Below are positions 24,875-34,256 of a DNA stretch of 64,000 bases, piece by piece. Under the pieces are notes generated by a model. It was not told where the DNA came from and made no database searches. It worked only from the letters and a program-made list of their open reading frames with translations. Origin of the DNA: Desulfobulbaceae bacterium (GTDB lineage Bacteria > Desulfobacterota > Desulfobulbia > Desulfobulbales > Desulfobulbaceae). Made by a program: the position numbers and the translations under genes. Numbering within the stretch: the first letter of the stretch is position 1; every line of letters begins with the position of its first letter. The stretch is from positions 1 through 64,000 of the forward strand of contig JAABPV010000075.1 of assembly GCA_011391865.1 (NCBI GenBank), read 5' to 3'.

Positions 24875-24980
24875 GTTACGCAGTTCGAGTGCCAACCCAT
24901 TGATTTTATTTAACGGGCGATTCATGTGACAAAAAGACAACTTGCTATAATGGTTGAGCTTCTTATTTCAACTGCGTAAC
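24875..24980. repeat. 11-bp inverted repeats bounding a 106-bp segment
   Basis: GTTACGCAGTT at 24875-24885 is perfectly inverted as AACTGCGTAAC at 24970-24980. The layout could be a small non-autonomous insertion (MITE-like) or a pair of regulator half-sites. I find no target-site duplication at the edges. Confidence 0.6.
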
Positions 24981-25039
24981 CCCTATATTTATGGAAAGAG
25001 ATGAATACATACATTGATACATGCGGATTTTTTGCGCAT

Positions 25040-25246
25040 CAAAAGCCTACCCTTCTATGTACTAAAAAGTCTCCCTTTTGAGATGTAAAAACCTCCCTTT
25101 TGATATATAGAAGGGAGGTTTTTTGATACGTAAAAGCCAGGGCTTTTGATAAAAAAAGCCGATGCCTTTTGGAAGGCAAAACTTATGCCTTTTGACAGGC
25201 AAACCCTACGCCTTTTGGAAGGCAAAATCTCTGCTGTTTGTTAACT
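25040..25246. repeat. Degenerate 23-bp tandem repeat array (9 units)
   Basis: Nine consecutive 23-bp units begin at 25040, 25063, 25086 and so on. Later units read like AAAACTTATGCCTTTTGACA plus GGC; earlier ones like AAAAAGTCTCCCTTTTGAGA. Units are internally palindromic (GCCTTTTGGAAGGC), and one unit (25109-25131) is close to the inverse of its neighbour. Confidence 0.85.
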
Positions 25247-25471
25247 CATAGGTTACGGGAAAATGAATGAGGTCAGAGCCGAAGTAATTCTGTTTATAGC
25301 TGGAGCGTGATAACTTGACATTACATTTAACAGGTATCATCTTGTTAAGATTGGATAATATCAACACAAGTTCTGTCTCGTTTTATCCTGCTTCAGCTAT
25401 AATAGCTTTTGTGGTACTTGGAAAAATAGGTGCGGTTCACGAATCGCCCCTGCATCTGTTTGCCCTGCCTC

Positions 25472-25489
25472 GTAGGGGCATGCCCCTAC
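25472..25489. repeat. 18-bp perfect palindrome (REP-like)
   Basis: GTAGGGGCATGCCCCTAC is a perfect palindrome preceded by CGAATCGCCCC. It looks like one of the dispersed GTAGGGGC-type intergenic palindromes common in environmental genomes. Only one copy is in this window. Confidence 0.6.
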
Positions 25490-25536
25490 AGACCTCGCGT
25501 GAAAAAGCGTTGGACAAGACGGGCGGCTTCTGTTAG

Positions 25537-26733
25537 ATGGGAGGGATGCTGAACCTTAATGATCATGACCGCGCCCTGCTCAGCGGCTGCGCCAAATGCG
25601 GCGCCTGTGTTCCGGTCTGCCCGGTCTGCCGCGCTGAAGGCCGCGAGGCACTCGCCGCCAGAGGCCGGATGCATCTGCTGGCGGCCAACGACGGCCAGCC
25701 GTCGGCACGTTTTGCCGACATCCTCTCCCGTTGCCTGCTCTGCGGGGCCTGCGAGCAGGTCTGCCCGCGCAAACTGCCGATCACCCGGCTGACCGCTGAG
25801 GCCCGCAGCCGCCTGCCGCTGCTGCTCGGCCCGGCCAGCCTCCAGAAGGCGGCGGCCTGCGCTGTTCTTGCCCGCCCTGCCCTGCTCGACGGCCTGGTAC
25901 GGGCGGGCATCAGCCTCCGCCGTCTCCTTGCCCTGCCTGCGGATTCCGGCCTGCGCCTGCGCTTGAACCTGCTGGAGGAGCGGACTGCGCCGGAACAGGA
26001 GGGCAGCCCGGCGCAGTCCGGCCAAACAGTAAATTATTTCACCGGCTGCTTCGCCCGCCATGTCCAGCCGTCCATTGCCGCCGCCACAGAACGCCTCCTG
26101 CGTCGCTGCGGCCTTAGCGCACGGATCCCCTATGAACAAGGCTGCTGCGGCTTGGCAGCGTGGAGTTCGGGCAGGCTGGATCTGGCCCGCGAGCTGGCCC
26201 GGCGCAACATCGCCGCCTTTGCCGGAACCGCCGGGCCGGTGCTTGTGTCCTGCTCGTCCTGCGCGGCGCATCTGCTCGCCTTGCCGTCATTGTTTACCGA
26301 GAACGATCCGCAGTGGCGGCAGGCGCAAGCCTTGGCCGACCGAGTGCAGGAATTTAGCGTATTTTTCAGTGAGGCACTGCCGCCTGCGGATGCCGCCTGC
26401 GGACTTCGGGTGTTTTATCATGATCCCTGTCATCTCCGCGCTCTGCCGGAAGGGATGGCCGCGCCGCGCCGACTGCTCCAGCGGACGGGATGCGTTGTGC
26501 TGGAACCGGAGGACGGCCCGCTCTGCTGCGGTCAAGGAGGCCTGTTCGATCTCGCCTGCCCGGACAGCTCGGCAAAAATTTTTGCCCGCTGCGTCGCCCA
26601 AGCCCTTGCCGGGAAGCCTGACCGCATCGCCACAGCTTGTTCCGGCTGCCTGATGCAGTTTCAGGCTGGACTGAAAAAAAAAGAGGCCAAGGCCGTGCAT
26701 CTGGCAGTTCTTCTGGAGGAGGCCCTGATATAG
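25537..26733 (+). CDS. GlcF/LutA-like iron-sulfur (CCG domain) oxidoreductase subunit
   Basis: A 398-aa protein related to the Fe-S subunit of glycolate or lactate oxidases. Two 4Fe-4S ferredoxin motifs are at the N terminus (CAKCGACVPVCPVC and CLLCGACEQVCPRK). Two cysteine-rich CCG domains follow (YFTGCFARH...CCG and YHDPCHLR...CCGQGG...CSGC). It would pass electrons from a flavoprotein partner to the quinone pool or another acceptor. No FAD-binding GlcD-like subunit is adjacent in this window, so the substrate is unknown. An alternative start at 25546 is equally possible. Confidence 0.85.
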   Translation: MGGMLNLNDHDRALLSGCAKCGACVPVCPVCRAEGREALAARGRMHLLAANDGQPSARFADILSRCLLCGACEQVCPRKLPITRLTAEARSRLPLLLGPASLQKAAACAVLARPALLDGLVRAGISLRRLLALPADSGLRLRLNLLEERTAPEQEGSPAQSGQTVNYFTGCFARHVQPSIAAATERLLRRCGLSARIPYEQGCCGLAAWSSGRLDLARELARRNIAAFAGTAGPVLVSCSSCAAHLLALPSLFTENDPQWRQAQALADRVQEFSVFFSEALPPADAACGLRVFYHDPCHLRALPEGMAAPRRLLQRTGCVVLEPEDGPLCCGQGGLFDLACPDSSAKIFARCVAQALAGKPDRIATACSGCLMQFQAGLKKKEAKAVHLAVLLEEALI

Positions 26734-26903
26734 AACTGGTCCTGACGCAGCGGCCTGACCTCAACGCAGTTCATGCAAGAACCGTGCCAAAATTTAAAAA
26801 TAACGCAGATGCAGGAGCTTCGTTTATAATTCCTGATGGATGCCTTGGCAGGTCGATGCTGGTAGGCAGAAAATGAGAATGCTTCTTGTTCACATCTGTA
26901 TGC

Positions 26904-26946
26904 GTCATTTTTACTCACCTTCCCAGTTGAGCTGGGTAAAAATGAC
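26904..26946. terminator. Hairpin between convergent genes
   Basis: GTCATTTTTAC at 26904-26914 is perfectly inverted as GTAAAAATGAC at 26936-26946, with an inner CCCAG/CTGGG stem. It lies between the GlcF-like gene and the convergent nucleotidyltransferase gene and probably serves as a bidirectional terminator. Confidence 0.65.
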
Positions 26947-27807
26947 TCAACAGCCGGGCAGGACGATCTGATCCGCCAGCTCCGCGCCGGGCGCAATCAC
27001 GGCGTTTTCCCAGACAATGCAGCGGGAAAGCCGCGCCCCTGCGCCGATGACCGCGCCCGTACCGACCGCGCCCCAGCCGCTGAAAATAGCCCCTGCGCCG
27101 ACCTTCGCTTGGGCACTTATTTCCCAGGTAGGCGTTTTTTCAGCCAGCAGGCGGCGGTGCAGGTCAAGATAGTCGGTCGGTGTGCCGATGTCCTGCCAGA
27201 AGCAGCCGTCCACCCGCGCACAGCCGACTTGCCCGGCCTGCGCCAGCTCCTCGTACAGATCGATGATGTGAAAAAATCCTTGGGCTGGAATCCGAACAAG
27301 CACTTCCCGCTCAACGACATGGATGCCAGTGAAAGCCAGCAGCGTCTCGCCCGCCTGCGCCTGCCCGAAGCCGCAGACCCGCCCGCCGCACACCCGCACC
27401 GTGTTGAAGCGGGGAACGTCGTGCAGTGCCAAGGTCACGGCGCAGCCGCCAGCGGCATGGGCCGCCAAAAGGCCGCTCAGGTTGATGTCGTGATAAATGT
27501 CGCCGTTCATCACCAGCACCGGGCCGTCAACAAAATGCTCCATCGCCTTGCGCAGGCCGCCGCCGGTGCCCAGCACCTCCTCCTCATGCTGAAGAATCAC
27601 CTCCGGCCGTCCTGCTGCGGCAGAAGCGATCTGTCCGGCTAAATGATGGCAGTTGACCACAGTTCTTCCGCCGCCCGCCGCAGTCAGCTTGTCGAGCAAA
27701 AGATGCAGAAGCGGCTGATTGCAGACAGGAAAAAGTGGCTTCGGGCGGACAAGGGTGTAGGGCCGCAGCCGGGTGCCCAGCCCGGCGGCCAGCAGCATGG
27801 CCTGCAT
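26947..27807 (-). CDS. Sugar-1-phosphate nucleotidyltransferase
   Basis: A 286-aa NDP-sugar pyrophosphorylase-type enzyme. The N-terminal signature is AAGLGTRLRPYTLVRPKPLFP, which binds the NTP and activates the sugar phosphate. LVMNGDIYHDI holds the metal-binding Asp, and FTGIHVV and DIGTPTDYL follow. The C-terminal 50 residues contain short hexapeptide-like repeats (VGAGAIFSGWGAVGTGAVIGAGA), so the protein is more than a bare MurU-like transferase. The start is placed at 27807; a longer frame reads through the palindromic repeat at 27835-27890 and is rejected. Likely substrates are mannose-, glucose- or MurNAc-1-phosphate, which cannot be told apart by motif. Confidence 0.85.
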   Translation of the reverse strand: MQAMLLAAGLGTRLRPYTLVRPKPLFPVCNQPLLHLLLDKLTAAGGGRTVVNCHHLAGQIASAAAGRPEVILQHEEEVLGTGGGLRKAMEHFVDGPVLVMNGDIYHDINLSGLLAAHAAGGCAVTLALHDVPRFNTVRVCGGRVCGFGQAQAGETLLAFTGIHVVEREVLVRIPAQGFFHIIDLYEELAQAGQVGCARVDGCFWQDIGTPTDYLDLHRRLLAEKTPTWEISAQAKVGAGAIFSGWGAVGTGAVIGAGARLSRCIVWENAVIAPGAELADQIVLPGC

Positions 27808-27834
27808 TGCTTTGACGTGGGAAAAAGGAATGCG

Positions 27835-27890
27835 CCTTCGGCTCCGCTCAGGGCACTTGTTGGAGCACGTGCCCTGAGCGGAGCCGAAGG
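27835..27890. repeat. 22-bp perfect inverted repeat (dispersed palindrome)
   Basis: CCTTCGGCTCCGCTCAGGGC plus AC is exactly inverted after a 12-nt loop. It belongs to the CCTTCGRCTCCGCTCAGGG type of dispersed palindrome seen in many environmental genomes. A related GCCTTCGGCTTCGCTCAGG block occurs at 55254-55272. Confidence 0.8.
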
Positions 27891-27896
27891 ACAATA

Positions 27897-27930
27897 AAAA
27901 AGCCAGTGACGCTTTCCGTCACCGGCTTTT
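27897..27930. terminator. Bidirectional terminator hairpin
   Basis: AAAAAGCC, A, GTGACG pairs with CGTCAC, C, GGCTTTT. A and T tracts on both sides let it work in either direction. It lies 27 bp beyond the stop of the small periplasmic protein gene. Confidence 0.8.
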
Positions 27931-27956
27931 CACGCGGCAGAACTGCCGACCATGTC

Positions 27957-28157
27957 TCAGCAGCCTTCGATCTTCTTCTCGGCTTTCGGCTGAACTTTCA
28001 CTTGGGTGTCGACTTTCAGCTCGGTCTTCTCGCAGGTCATAGTGACCGTGTCGCCGTCAACCGCAGTGACCTTGCAGGTCTCGGTCTTGGCGGCGAAAGC
28101 GACGGCGGCGGCGGCAACAAAAGCGGCGGCCAGAACTGCTGCAACTGTCTTCTTCAT
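27957..28157 (-). CDS. Small periplasmic cysteine-containing protein, unknown function
   Basis: A 66-aa exported protein. An Ala-rich signal peptide (KKTVAAVLAAAFVAAAAVA, then FAA) leaves a mature chain of about 43 residues with three cysteines (ETCKV, MTCEK, EGC at the C terminus). The mature part alternates beta-forming residues (VTAVDGDTVTM). AAGGAGA lies 8 nt before the ATG, and a strong terminator follows. The last cysteine is the final residue. I do not recognise the family; metal or haem binding and redox roles are guesses only. Confidence 0.75.
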   Translation of the reverse strand: MKKTVAAVLAAAFVAAAAVAFAAKTETCKVTAVDGDTVTMTCEKTELKVDTQVKVQPKAEKKIEGC

Positions 28158-28308
28158 GACAATCGTTCTCCTTGAAAAAGGGTTCTTTGCGGGACAGGAC
28201 AGATGCCGTCCTGAAATCTGAGTTCCCATAAATTGTAGTCCTTTCTCGGTCGCTTGTCAATCAAAAGCCAAACCGAAATTTTCTATCACCCTGTTTTCAG
28301 AGAAGAAA

Positions 28309-28818
28309 TTACTTGGCTCCGCTTTGCTCGGCCAGCAGTTCGTCAAGGTCCTGCCGCAGAACGGCATGAGAGACATAGCCAGGATAGCTTTTCACCACGT
28401 TGCCTTTCCGGTTGACTAAAAAAGAAGTGGGAACGCCGGAAAGGCCGCCGAAACCGGCAATGACAGCCTCATCAGCCATGACCACCGGATAATTGATCTT
28501 CGTCTGCTCAATCAGTTTTTTGACAATCTTGCTGCCGCCTTCGTCCACGGAAATGCCCAACACCGAAAAGCCGCGCTCGCCCAGCTCCTTCTGTAGGCCG
28601 ATGAACTCAGGAATCTCCTCCCGGCAGGGCGGGCACCATGTGGCGAAAAACGTCACCAGCAGCACCTTGTCCTTGAATTCGTCGCTGCTGATTTTTTTTT
28701 CGTCCGCGACGGCGGGTAGGAGAAAATTGGGCATGGCTTTCGCCGCCAAGGCCGCGCCGGGCAGGAAGAGGAGCAGGGCGGCCAAGGCCGCAGCTTTTAT
28801 TCTCGTCATCGGACGCAT
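28309..28818 (-). CDS. TlpA-like periplasmic thioredoxin-fold protein
   Basis: A 169-aa exported thiol-disulfide protein of the TlpA/ResA type. A signal peptide (LLLFLPGAALAA) precedes a thioredoxin fold with catalytic WCPPC (Cys 62, Cys 65) and the cis-proline loop GVPTSFLVN. These proteins reduce disulfides in apocytochromes or other exported proteins. That fits an organism with c-type cytochromes such as DsrJ, but no cytochrome maturation gene is adjacent. The terminal YVSHAVLRQDLDELL helix is typical. Confidence 0.88.
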   Translation of the reverse strand: MRPMTRIKAAALAALLLFLPGAALAAKAMPNFLLPAVADEKKISSDEFKDKVLLVTFFATWCPPCREEIPEFIGLQKELGERGFSVLGISVDEGGSKIVKKLIEQTKINYPVVMADEAVIAGFGGLSGVPTSFLVNRKGNVVKSYPGYVSHAVLRQDLDELLAEQSGAK

Positions 28819-28937
28819 CGGAACACCTGTTCAAATGATTATGGGAGAAGGAAGCGCACAGACGGCTTCTGTTTTTCCGGCTGCACCCCTTCTTTTACAT
28901 CCGCAGGCGCAGTTTTGTCAACTCAGGAAGGAGAAAC

Positions 28938-28970
28938 GGCAGGCTGCGGAGGAACTGCGGGCAGCCTGCC
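28938..28970 (-). terminator. Terminator downstream of clpA
   Basis: On the minus strand GGCAGGCTGC and GCAGCCTGCC form a 10-bp stem, followed by GTTTCTCC. It begins 8 bp after the clpA stop. Confidence 0.6.
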
Positions 28971-28977
28971 TGCCGGA

Positions 28978-31269
<2,292 letters not shown>

Positions 31270-31320
31270 GATGGCCGCCTTCTATGTGAAAATTTTAAAT
31301 TCAAAGTCATGCGCGGCTGC

Positions 31321-31638
31321 TCAGGCCCGCTCCAAGGAGCATTTCAAAGGGAACTCGTTCTGCCGGGCCAGCTGATGCACTTCCGCAACTTTCGTTTCAC
31401 CGATTTCACGGGTGTAGATGCCGGCCACGCCCTGCCCCTGATGATGGACATTGAGCATGATCGCGGTGGCTTCCTCCGTGTTTTTGCCAAAAATCATCTC
31501 CAATATCATGACCACAAAATCCATGGTCGTGTAGTCGTCGTTGTGCAGAAGAACCTTGTAGAAGGGAGGCTCTTGGAGCTTTTCCCGGTCTTTAATTGCG
31601 GTTTCTTCCCTTGTCCCCGAATAGGTGGTGGTACCCAT
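31321..31638 (-). CDS. clpS: ClpS adaptor
   Basis: A 105-aa adaptor that delivers N-degron substrates to ClpA. The binding pocket motif PPFYKVLLHNDDYTTMDFV and the ANxVHHxG-like segment (IMLNVHHQGQGVAG) are clear. The N terminus is short and polar, as usual. It lies 51 bp upstream of clpA on the same strand. Confidence 0.96.
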   Translation of the reverse strand: MGTTTYSGTREETAIKDREKLQEPPFYKVLLHNDDYTTMDFVVMILEMIFGKNTEEATAIMLNVHHQGQGVAGIYTREIGETKVAEVHQLARQNEFPLKCSLERA

Positions 31639-31792
31639 GCTGCTGCTGACCGCTCTGTGCTGAGTTTGCGTCCCGGCTTGCCCAGCCCCGCGCGCAGGGG
31701 CCTGCTGGAACAGGAAAAAAACGCTTCCTATCTGTATTGTATAATGCCCGCTCTAAATTTTGCAAGTTCCCTTTCGCCAAGACGACGGTTTA

Positions 31793-33139
31793 TCATGATC
31801 TTATCATCATGGCCAGCACCGTGTGCTGCACCACAGTGTCGGCGGCGACGGGCGAGCCTTTCAGCCGTCGGTCAGCAGAGAGAATTAGCTGCATCCAGTG
31901 CCGGAGCAGCGGCAGCGGAAATCCGGCGGCAGTCTTGAATTTCATATACAAAGCAAAAGGATGGCCGGCCAGCTCGCTCTGCCAGCGAGGGTTGCCCTTC
32001 AGCAGCGGCAGACACTGTTCCTGAAAAACATTGGCCGCGATGCCGGGCCGCCAGCGGTACTGCTCCTGCTCCAGCAGCGAGCGGAAGAGGAGCAGATTGC
32101 GGACGTAATTTCGCAGAGTTGCCAGCACCGCCAAGCCGTGGATGCCGTTTTCTTGCAGGCGGCCCGCGATAAACAGAGCTTTTTCCAAATTTTTATTGCC
32201 CACCGCTTCGGTTAGCTCAAAAACCGCTTCTTCGCGGGTGCGCCCCACCATGCGGTTGAGGTCGTCCAGTGTGATCCGAGCTGCGGCGCCGACCGAAAGA
32301 ATCAGCTTTTCGGTCTCCATCACCGCTGCTGCCGGATGAAAACCGACCCGCTCCAGCAACAGTTCGATCACGCCTTTGTCCAACGTTTTGCCAAACTCTT
32401 GCAGCGTGTTGCCGATCTGCTCGCGCAGCACGGCCTCCTGCTCTTTTTTCGCCTGCGAGGACGAGCCGGTGTCCACGCTCAGATCGAGCACGGCGAATTT
32501 CGCGCTGAAGGATTTATACAGCTTTTTGCGCTTGTCCAGATCCTCAGCCAGCAGGAGTAGCGTGTTGTTCTTGGGCAGGCCGCTTTCCAAGGCCGCCAGC
32601 AGCAGCTCGCCCGCGTCTCCGGCGGAAAGGCCGGATTTAACCGCCTCCATCTGATCAAGCAGCGTACCAGTCCAGCTCAGATTGCCTGCGGGCTTGGCAA
32701 AGCCGAAGCATTTCTTCCACTGCTCCTCGCTCAGGCTGCCGGGATCGTCCGCGCTGTCCAATCCGGCAGCGGCGAGCATGGCCCGTAGCTGCTTGGCCGC
32801 CTTGTCCGGGCTGCCCTCCTCCCACGCTCTGACCGCTTTTTTCCAGATCGCATCAGCGACATTCTTGGAATGGAAAATCCTGCTGCCGTTGACTCGGAAC
32901 ACCTGCCTGCCGCCAAGCAGGCTGAAGCTGCGCAGCTTGGCCAAGGTGCTGCCGTGGTCTTCGCTGTCGCCGTCAATGGCGTGCACCGTGCCGCCCTTGG
33001 CGCAGAGGGCCGCGCAGACCTGTTCAGCGGCCTGCTGGCAGAGCGAGCGTTCGCCGAAAAGCAGCAGGGCCGGGCACGGCGCGCCGCCGCTGATCTCGCG
33101 GAGCAGGTCGTTCAGCTTGCTGCGGTCGTAAACGGGCAT
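31793..33139 (-). CDS. holA: DNA polymerase III delta subunit
   Basis: A 448-aa HolA-like clamp-loader delta subunit, which opens the sliding clamp. An N-terminal P-loop-like fold without a functional Walker A (ALLLFGERSLCQQAAEQV) is followed by FRVNGSRIF, the delta motif VIELLLERVGFHPAAAVMETEKLIL and a C-terminal collar ending in LQLILSADRRLKGSP. It is about 100 residues longer than typical HolA, the extra length lying between residues 85 and 200. The start ATG lacks an obvious ribosome site. Confidence 0.82.
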   Translation of the reverse strand: MPVYDRSKLNDLLREISGGAPCPALLLFGERSLCQQAAEQVCAALCAKGGTVHAIDGDSEDHGSTLAKLRSFSLLGGRQVFRVNGSRIFHSKNVADAIWKKAVRAWEEGSPDKAAKQLRAMLAAAGLDSADDPGSLSEEQWKKCFGFAKPAGNLSWTGTLLDQMEAVKSGLSAGDAGELLLAALESGLPKNNTLLLLAEDLDKRKKLYKSFSAKFAVLDLSVDTGSSSQAKKEQEAVLREQIGNTLQEFGKTLDKGVIELLLERVGFHPAAAVMETEKLILSVGAAARITLDDLNRMVGRTREEAVFELTEAVGNKNLEKALFIAGRLQENGIHGLAVLATLRNYVRNLLLFRSLLEQEQYRWRPGIAANVFQEQCLPLLKGNPRWQSELAGHPFALYMKFKTAAGFPLPLLRHWMQLILSADRRLKGSPVAADTVVQHTVLAMMIRS

Positions 33140-33364
33140 GGACGGGCGGAGTTCGGGTTCATGATCAAGCCTTCAGCATGGGGTTTAGCACCGGCAGGCG
33201 GGATTGTCAAAAAATAAAAGCCGTTTTTTGCCGGGCGGCGGCGGTGAGGGGGCTGCTGAATCTTCCCTGTTGACAAGAACGGCGTTCGGTTTTAGTCTCT
33301 GGGATGGGGGTGGTGCAGCCAAGCTGCCGGGAGTTTGCCCGTTTACAATTTACAGCCACGAAGA
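33140..33364. other. Intergenic region, nothing recognised
   Basis: Divergent spacer between holA and the DUF4160 gene. I see no hairpin with a T-tract, no RNA gene and no coding frame with a ribosome site. Confidence 0.5.
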
Positions 33365-33619
33365 ATGCCAGAAATTTGCCGATTTTACGGAATTATCATT
33401 CGGATGTTCTTGATTGACAACGAGCATCCGCCACGGCATATTCATGTAAAATATGGCGAATATGTTGCAGTGATGGAGCTTGAGAATATGAACATCATAG
33501 AAGGCAGTTTGCCTAAACGGTGCCGTCAGCTTGTTCGAGAATGGGCAGAGATTCATCAGCAGGAACTTATAGAGATGTGGGAGACTCAAAATTTTCATCC
33601 GATTAAGCCGTTAGAATAA
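33365..33619 (+). CDS. DUF4160 protein (toxin-antitoxin-like module, first gene)
   Basis: An 84-aa DUF4160 protein. The hallmark is PEICRFYGIIIRMFLIDN followed by HPPRHIHVKYGEY and an acidic C-terminal helix. The start at 33365 matches the family N terminus (MPxIxRFxGIIIRM); a start at 33335 would add residues not found in relatives. DUF4160 genes are almost always followed by a DUF2442 gene, as here with a 2-nt gap, and the pair is considered a putative toxin-antitoxin system without proven mechanism. It is AT-rich and next to the reverse transcriptase locus. Confidence 0.88.
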   Translation: MPEICRFYGIIIRMFLIDNEHPPRHIHVKYGEYVAVMELENMNIIEGSLPKRCRQLVREWAEIHQQELIEMWETQNFHPIKPLE

Positions 33620-33621
33620 CA

Positions 33622-33897
33622 ATGAAGCTGGAAAGTTTTGAAAATTCTGGATTCAATTTTTTGTTGTTTTTTGCAAACGGAGAAATGTTTGCTGTTGACA
33701 TTCATCCTCTTATTGAAAAATACGTTTCAGAGAGCGACCTAAACTCAGCAAAAATTGATTCTGAATGGGGTTGCCTCGAATTCTGCAACGGAATTGTTGA
33801 TATTGACCCGACAACATTATATCGCTATGCAGTTAGTTGTGGTTCTTCCAAGCAGCATAAAGGCAGCGGTGAACGAAGCGAGCAGATCATTTCGTGA
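33622..33897 (+). CDS. DUF2442 protein (partner of DUF4160)
   Basis: A 91-aa DUF2442 protein. Recognisable blocks are NFLLFFANGEMFAVDIHPL and a central EWGCLEFCNGIVDIDPTTLYRYA. It starts 2 nt after the DUF4160 stop, so the two are translationally coupled. The C-terminal tail (KGSGERSEQIIS) is variable in the family. A candidate promoter for a downstream structured RNA begins 9 nt after its stop codon. Confidence 0.88.
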   Translation: MKLESFENSGFNFLLFFANGEMFAVDIHPLIEKYVSESDLNSAKIDSEWGCLEFCNGIVDIDPTTLYRYAVSCGSSKQHKGSGERSEQIIS

Positions 33898-33905
33898 AAA
33901 TTTTG

Positions 33906-33934
33906 TTTACTCAATAGAGAAAATGAAGTATTGT
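33906..33934 (+). promoter_or_regulatory. Candidate promoter of the reverse-transcriptase-associated RNA
   Basis: TTTACT at 33906-33911 and TATTGT at 33929-33934 are separated by 17 bp. The predicted start, about 7 nt further on, falls at 33941-33942, the first base of the long inverted repeat. Confidence 0.55.
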
Positions 33935-33941
33935 TGTGTCT

Positions 33942-34249
33942 GGGGTGTGAAAGCAGAGCCAAGTAGTACGTTTCTTAACCGTCGCCTGGCCTGTAGGGGT
34001 CAGGGATCGTTCATTTGAGCAGCAGCGCAACAAGGATTCGGCCAGCAGATATTGATCGCTATCCCGCAAAGCTCGACAAACGATGTTGTGTTCATGTGAT
34101 GTCTCCCTGCCTGCGTCATTGCAAGCATAGCCAAGCATACCATAATTTGTATCCCAGCGTGAAGGGGGTGGCACTATAGTTACAGTGTCGAGGTAGCATG
34201 TACTACTTACTATGGCAAGCTCCCTGATATGCTTCTGCTTTCATACCCC
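33942..34249 (+). ncRNA. Putative structured RNA upstream of the reverse transcriptase
   Basis: This segment begins GGGGTGTGAAAGCAGA (33942-33957) and ends TCTGCTTTCATACCCC (34234-34249). The two ends pair over 16 consecutive positions in RNA, counting one G-U. Just inside, AAGTAGTAC (33961-33969) pairs with GTACTACTT (34200-34208). The interior, about 230 nt, holds short local stems such as CACTATAG/TTACAGTG. A promoter-like sequence ends just before the first arm, and T6 follows the last. Defence-associated reverse transcriptases often use such an upstream RNA as template or cofactor. Assignment as ncRNA is inference from pairing, promoter position and the neighbour. Confidence 0.6.
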
Positions 34250-34256
34250 ATTTTTT

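Larger units (their letters stand above)
24742..25536. other. Long intergenic region with repeats, no gene seen
   Basis: About 800 bp separates the giant gene from the divergent GlcF-like gene. It contains an 11-bp inverted repeat pair at 24875 and 24970, a nine-unit 23-bp tandem array at 25040-25246 and an 18-bp palindrome at 25472. The only frame of any length (73 codons at 25315) runs through the palindrome and has no ribosome site, so I do not call it. Confidence 0.7.

Noticed and set aside
24870-24900. tRNA-like GTTCGAGTGCC sequence
   Set aside because: The T-loop-like string has no acceptor or anticodon stem around it; no tRNA gene is visible in the window.
25315-25536. 73-codon frame before the GlcF-like gene
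   Set aside because: It runs through a dispersed palindrome, has no ribosome site and shows no protein-like pattern.
26904-26946. Integron attC-like site
   Set aside because: The hairpin has no GTTRRRY core or conserved R/L boxes; it fits a bidirectional terminator between convergent genes.
33204-33413. 69-codon frame upstream of the DUF4160 gene
   Set aside because: It overlaps the DUF4160 start in another frame and has no ribosome site or family features.
33942-34249. MITE insertion upstream of the reverse transcriptase
   Set aside because: Inverted ends are present, but no target-site duplication is seen and a promoter is aligned exactly with the left end, which favours an RNA gene.
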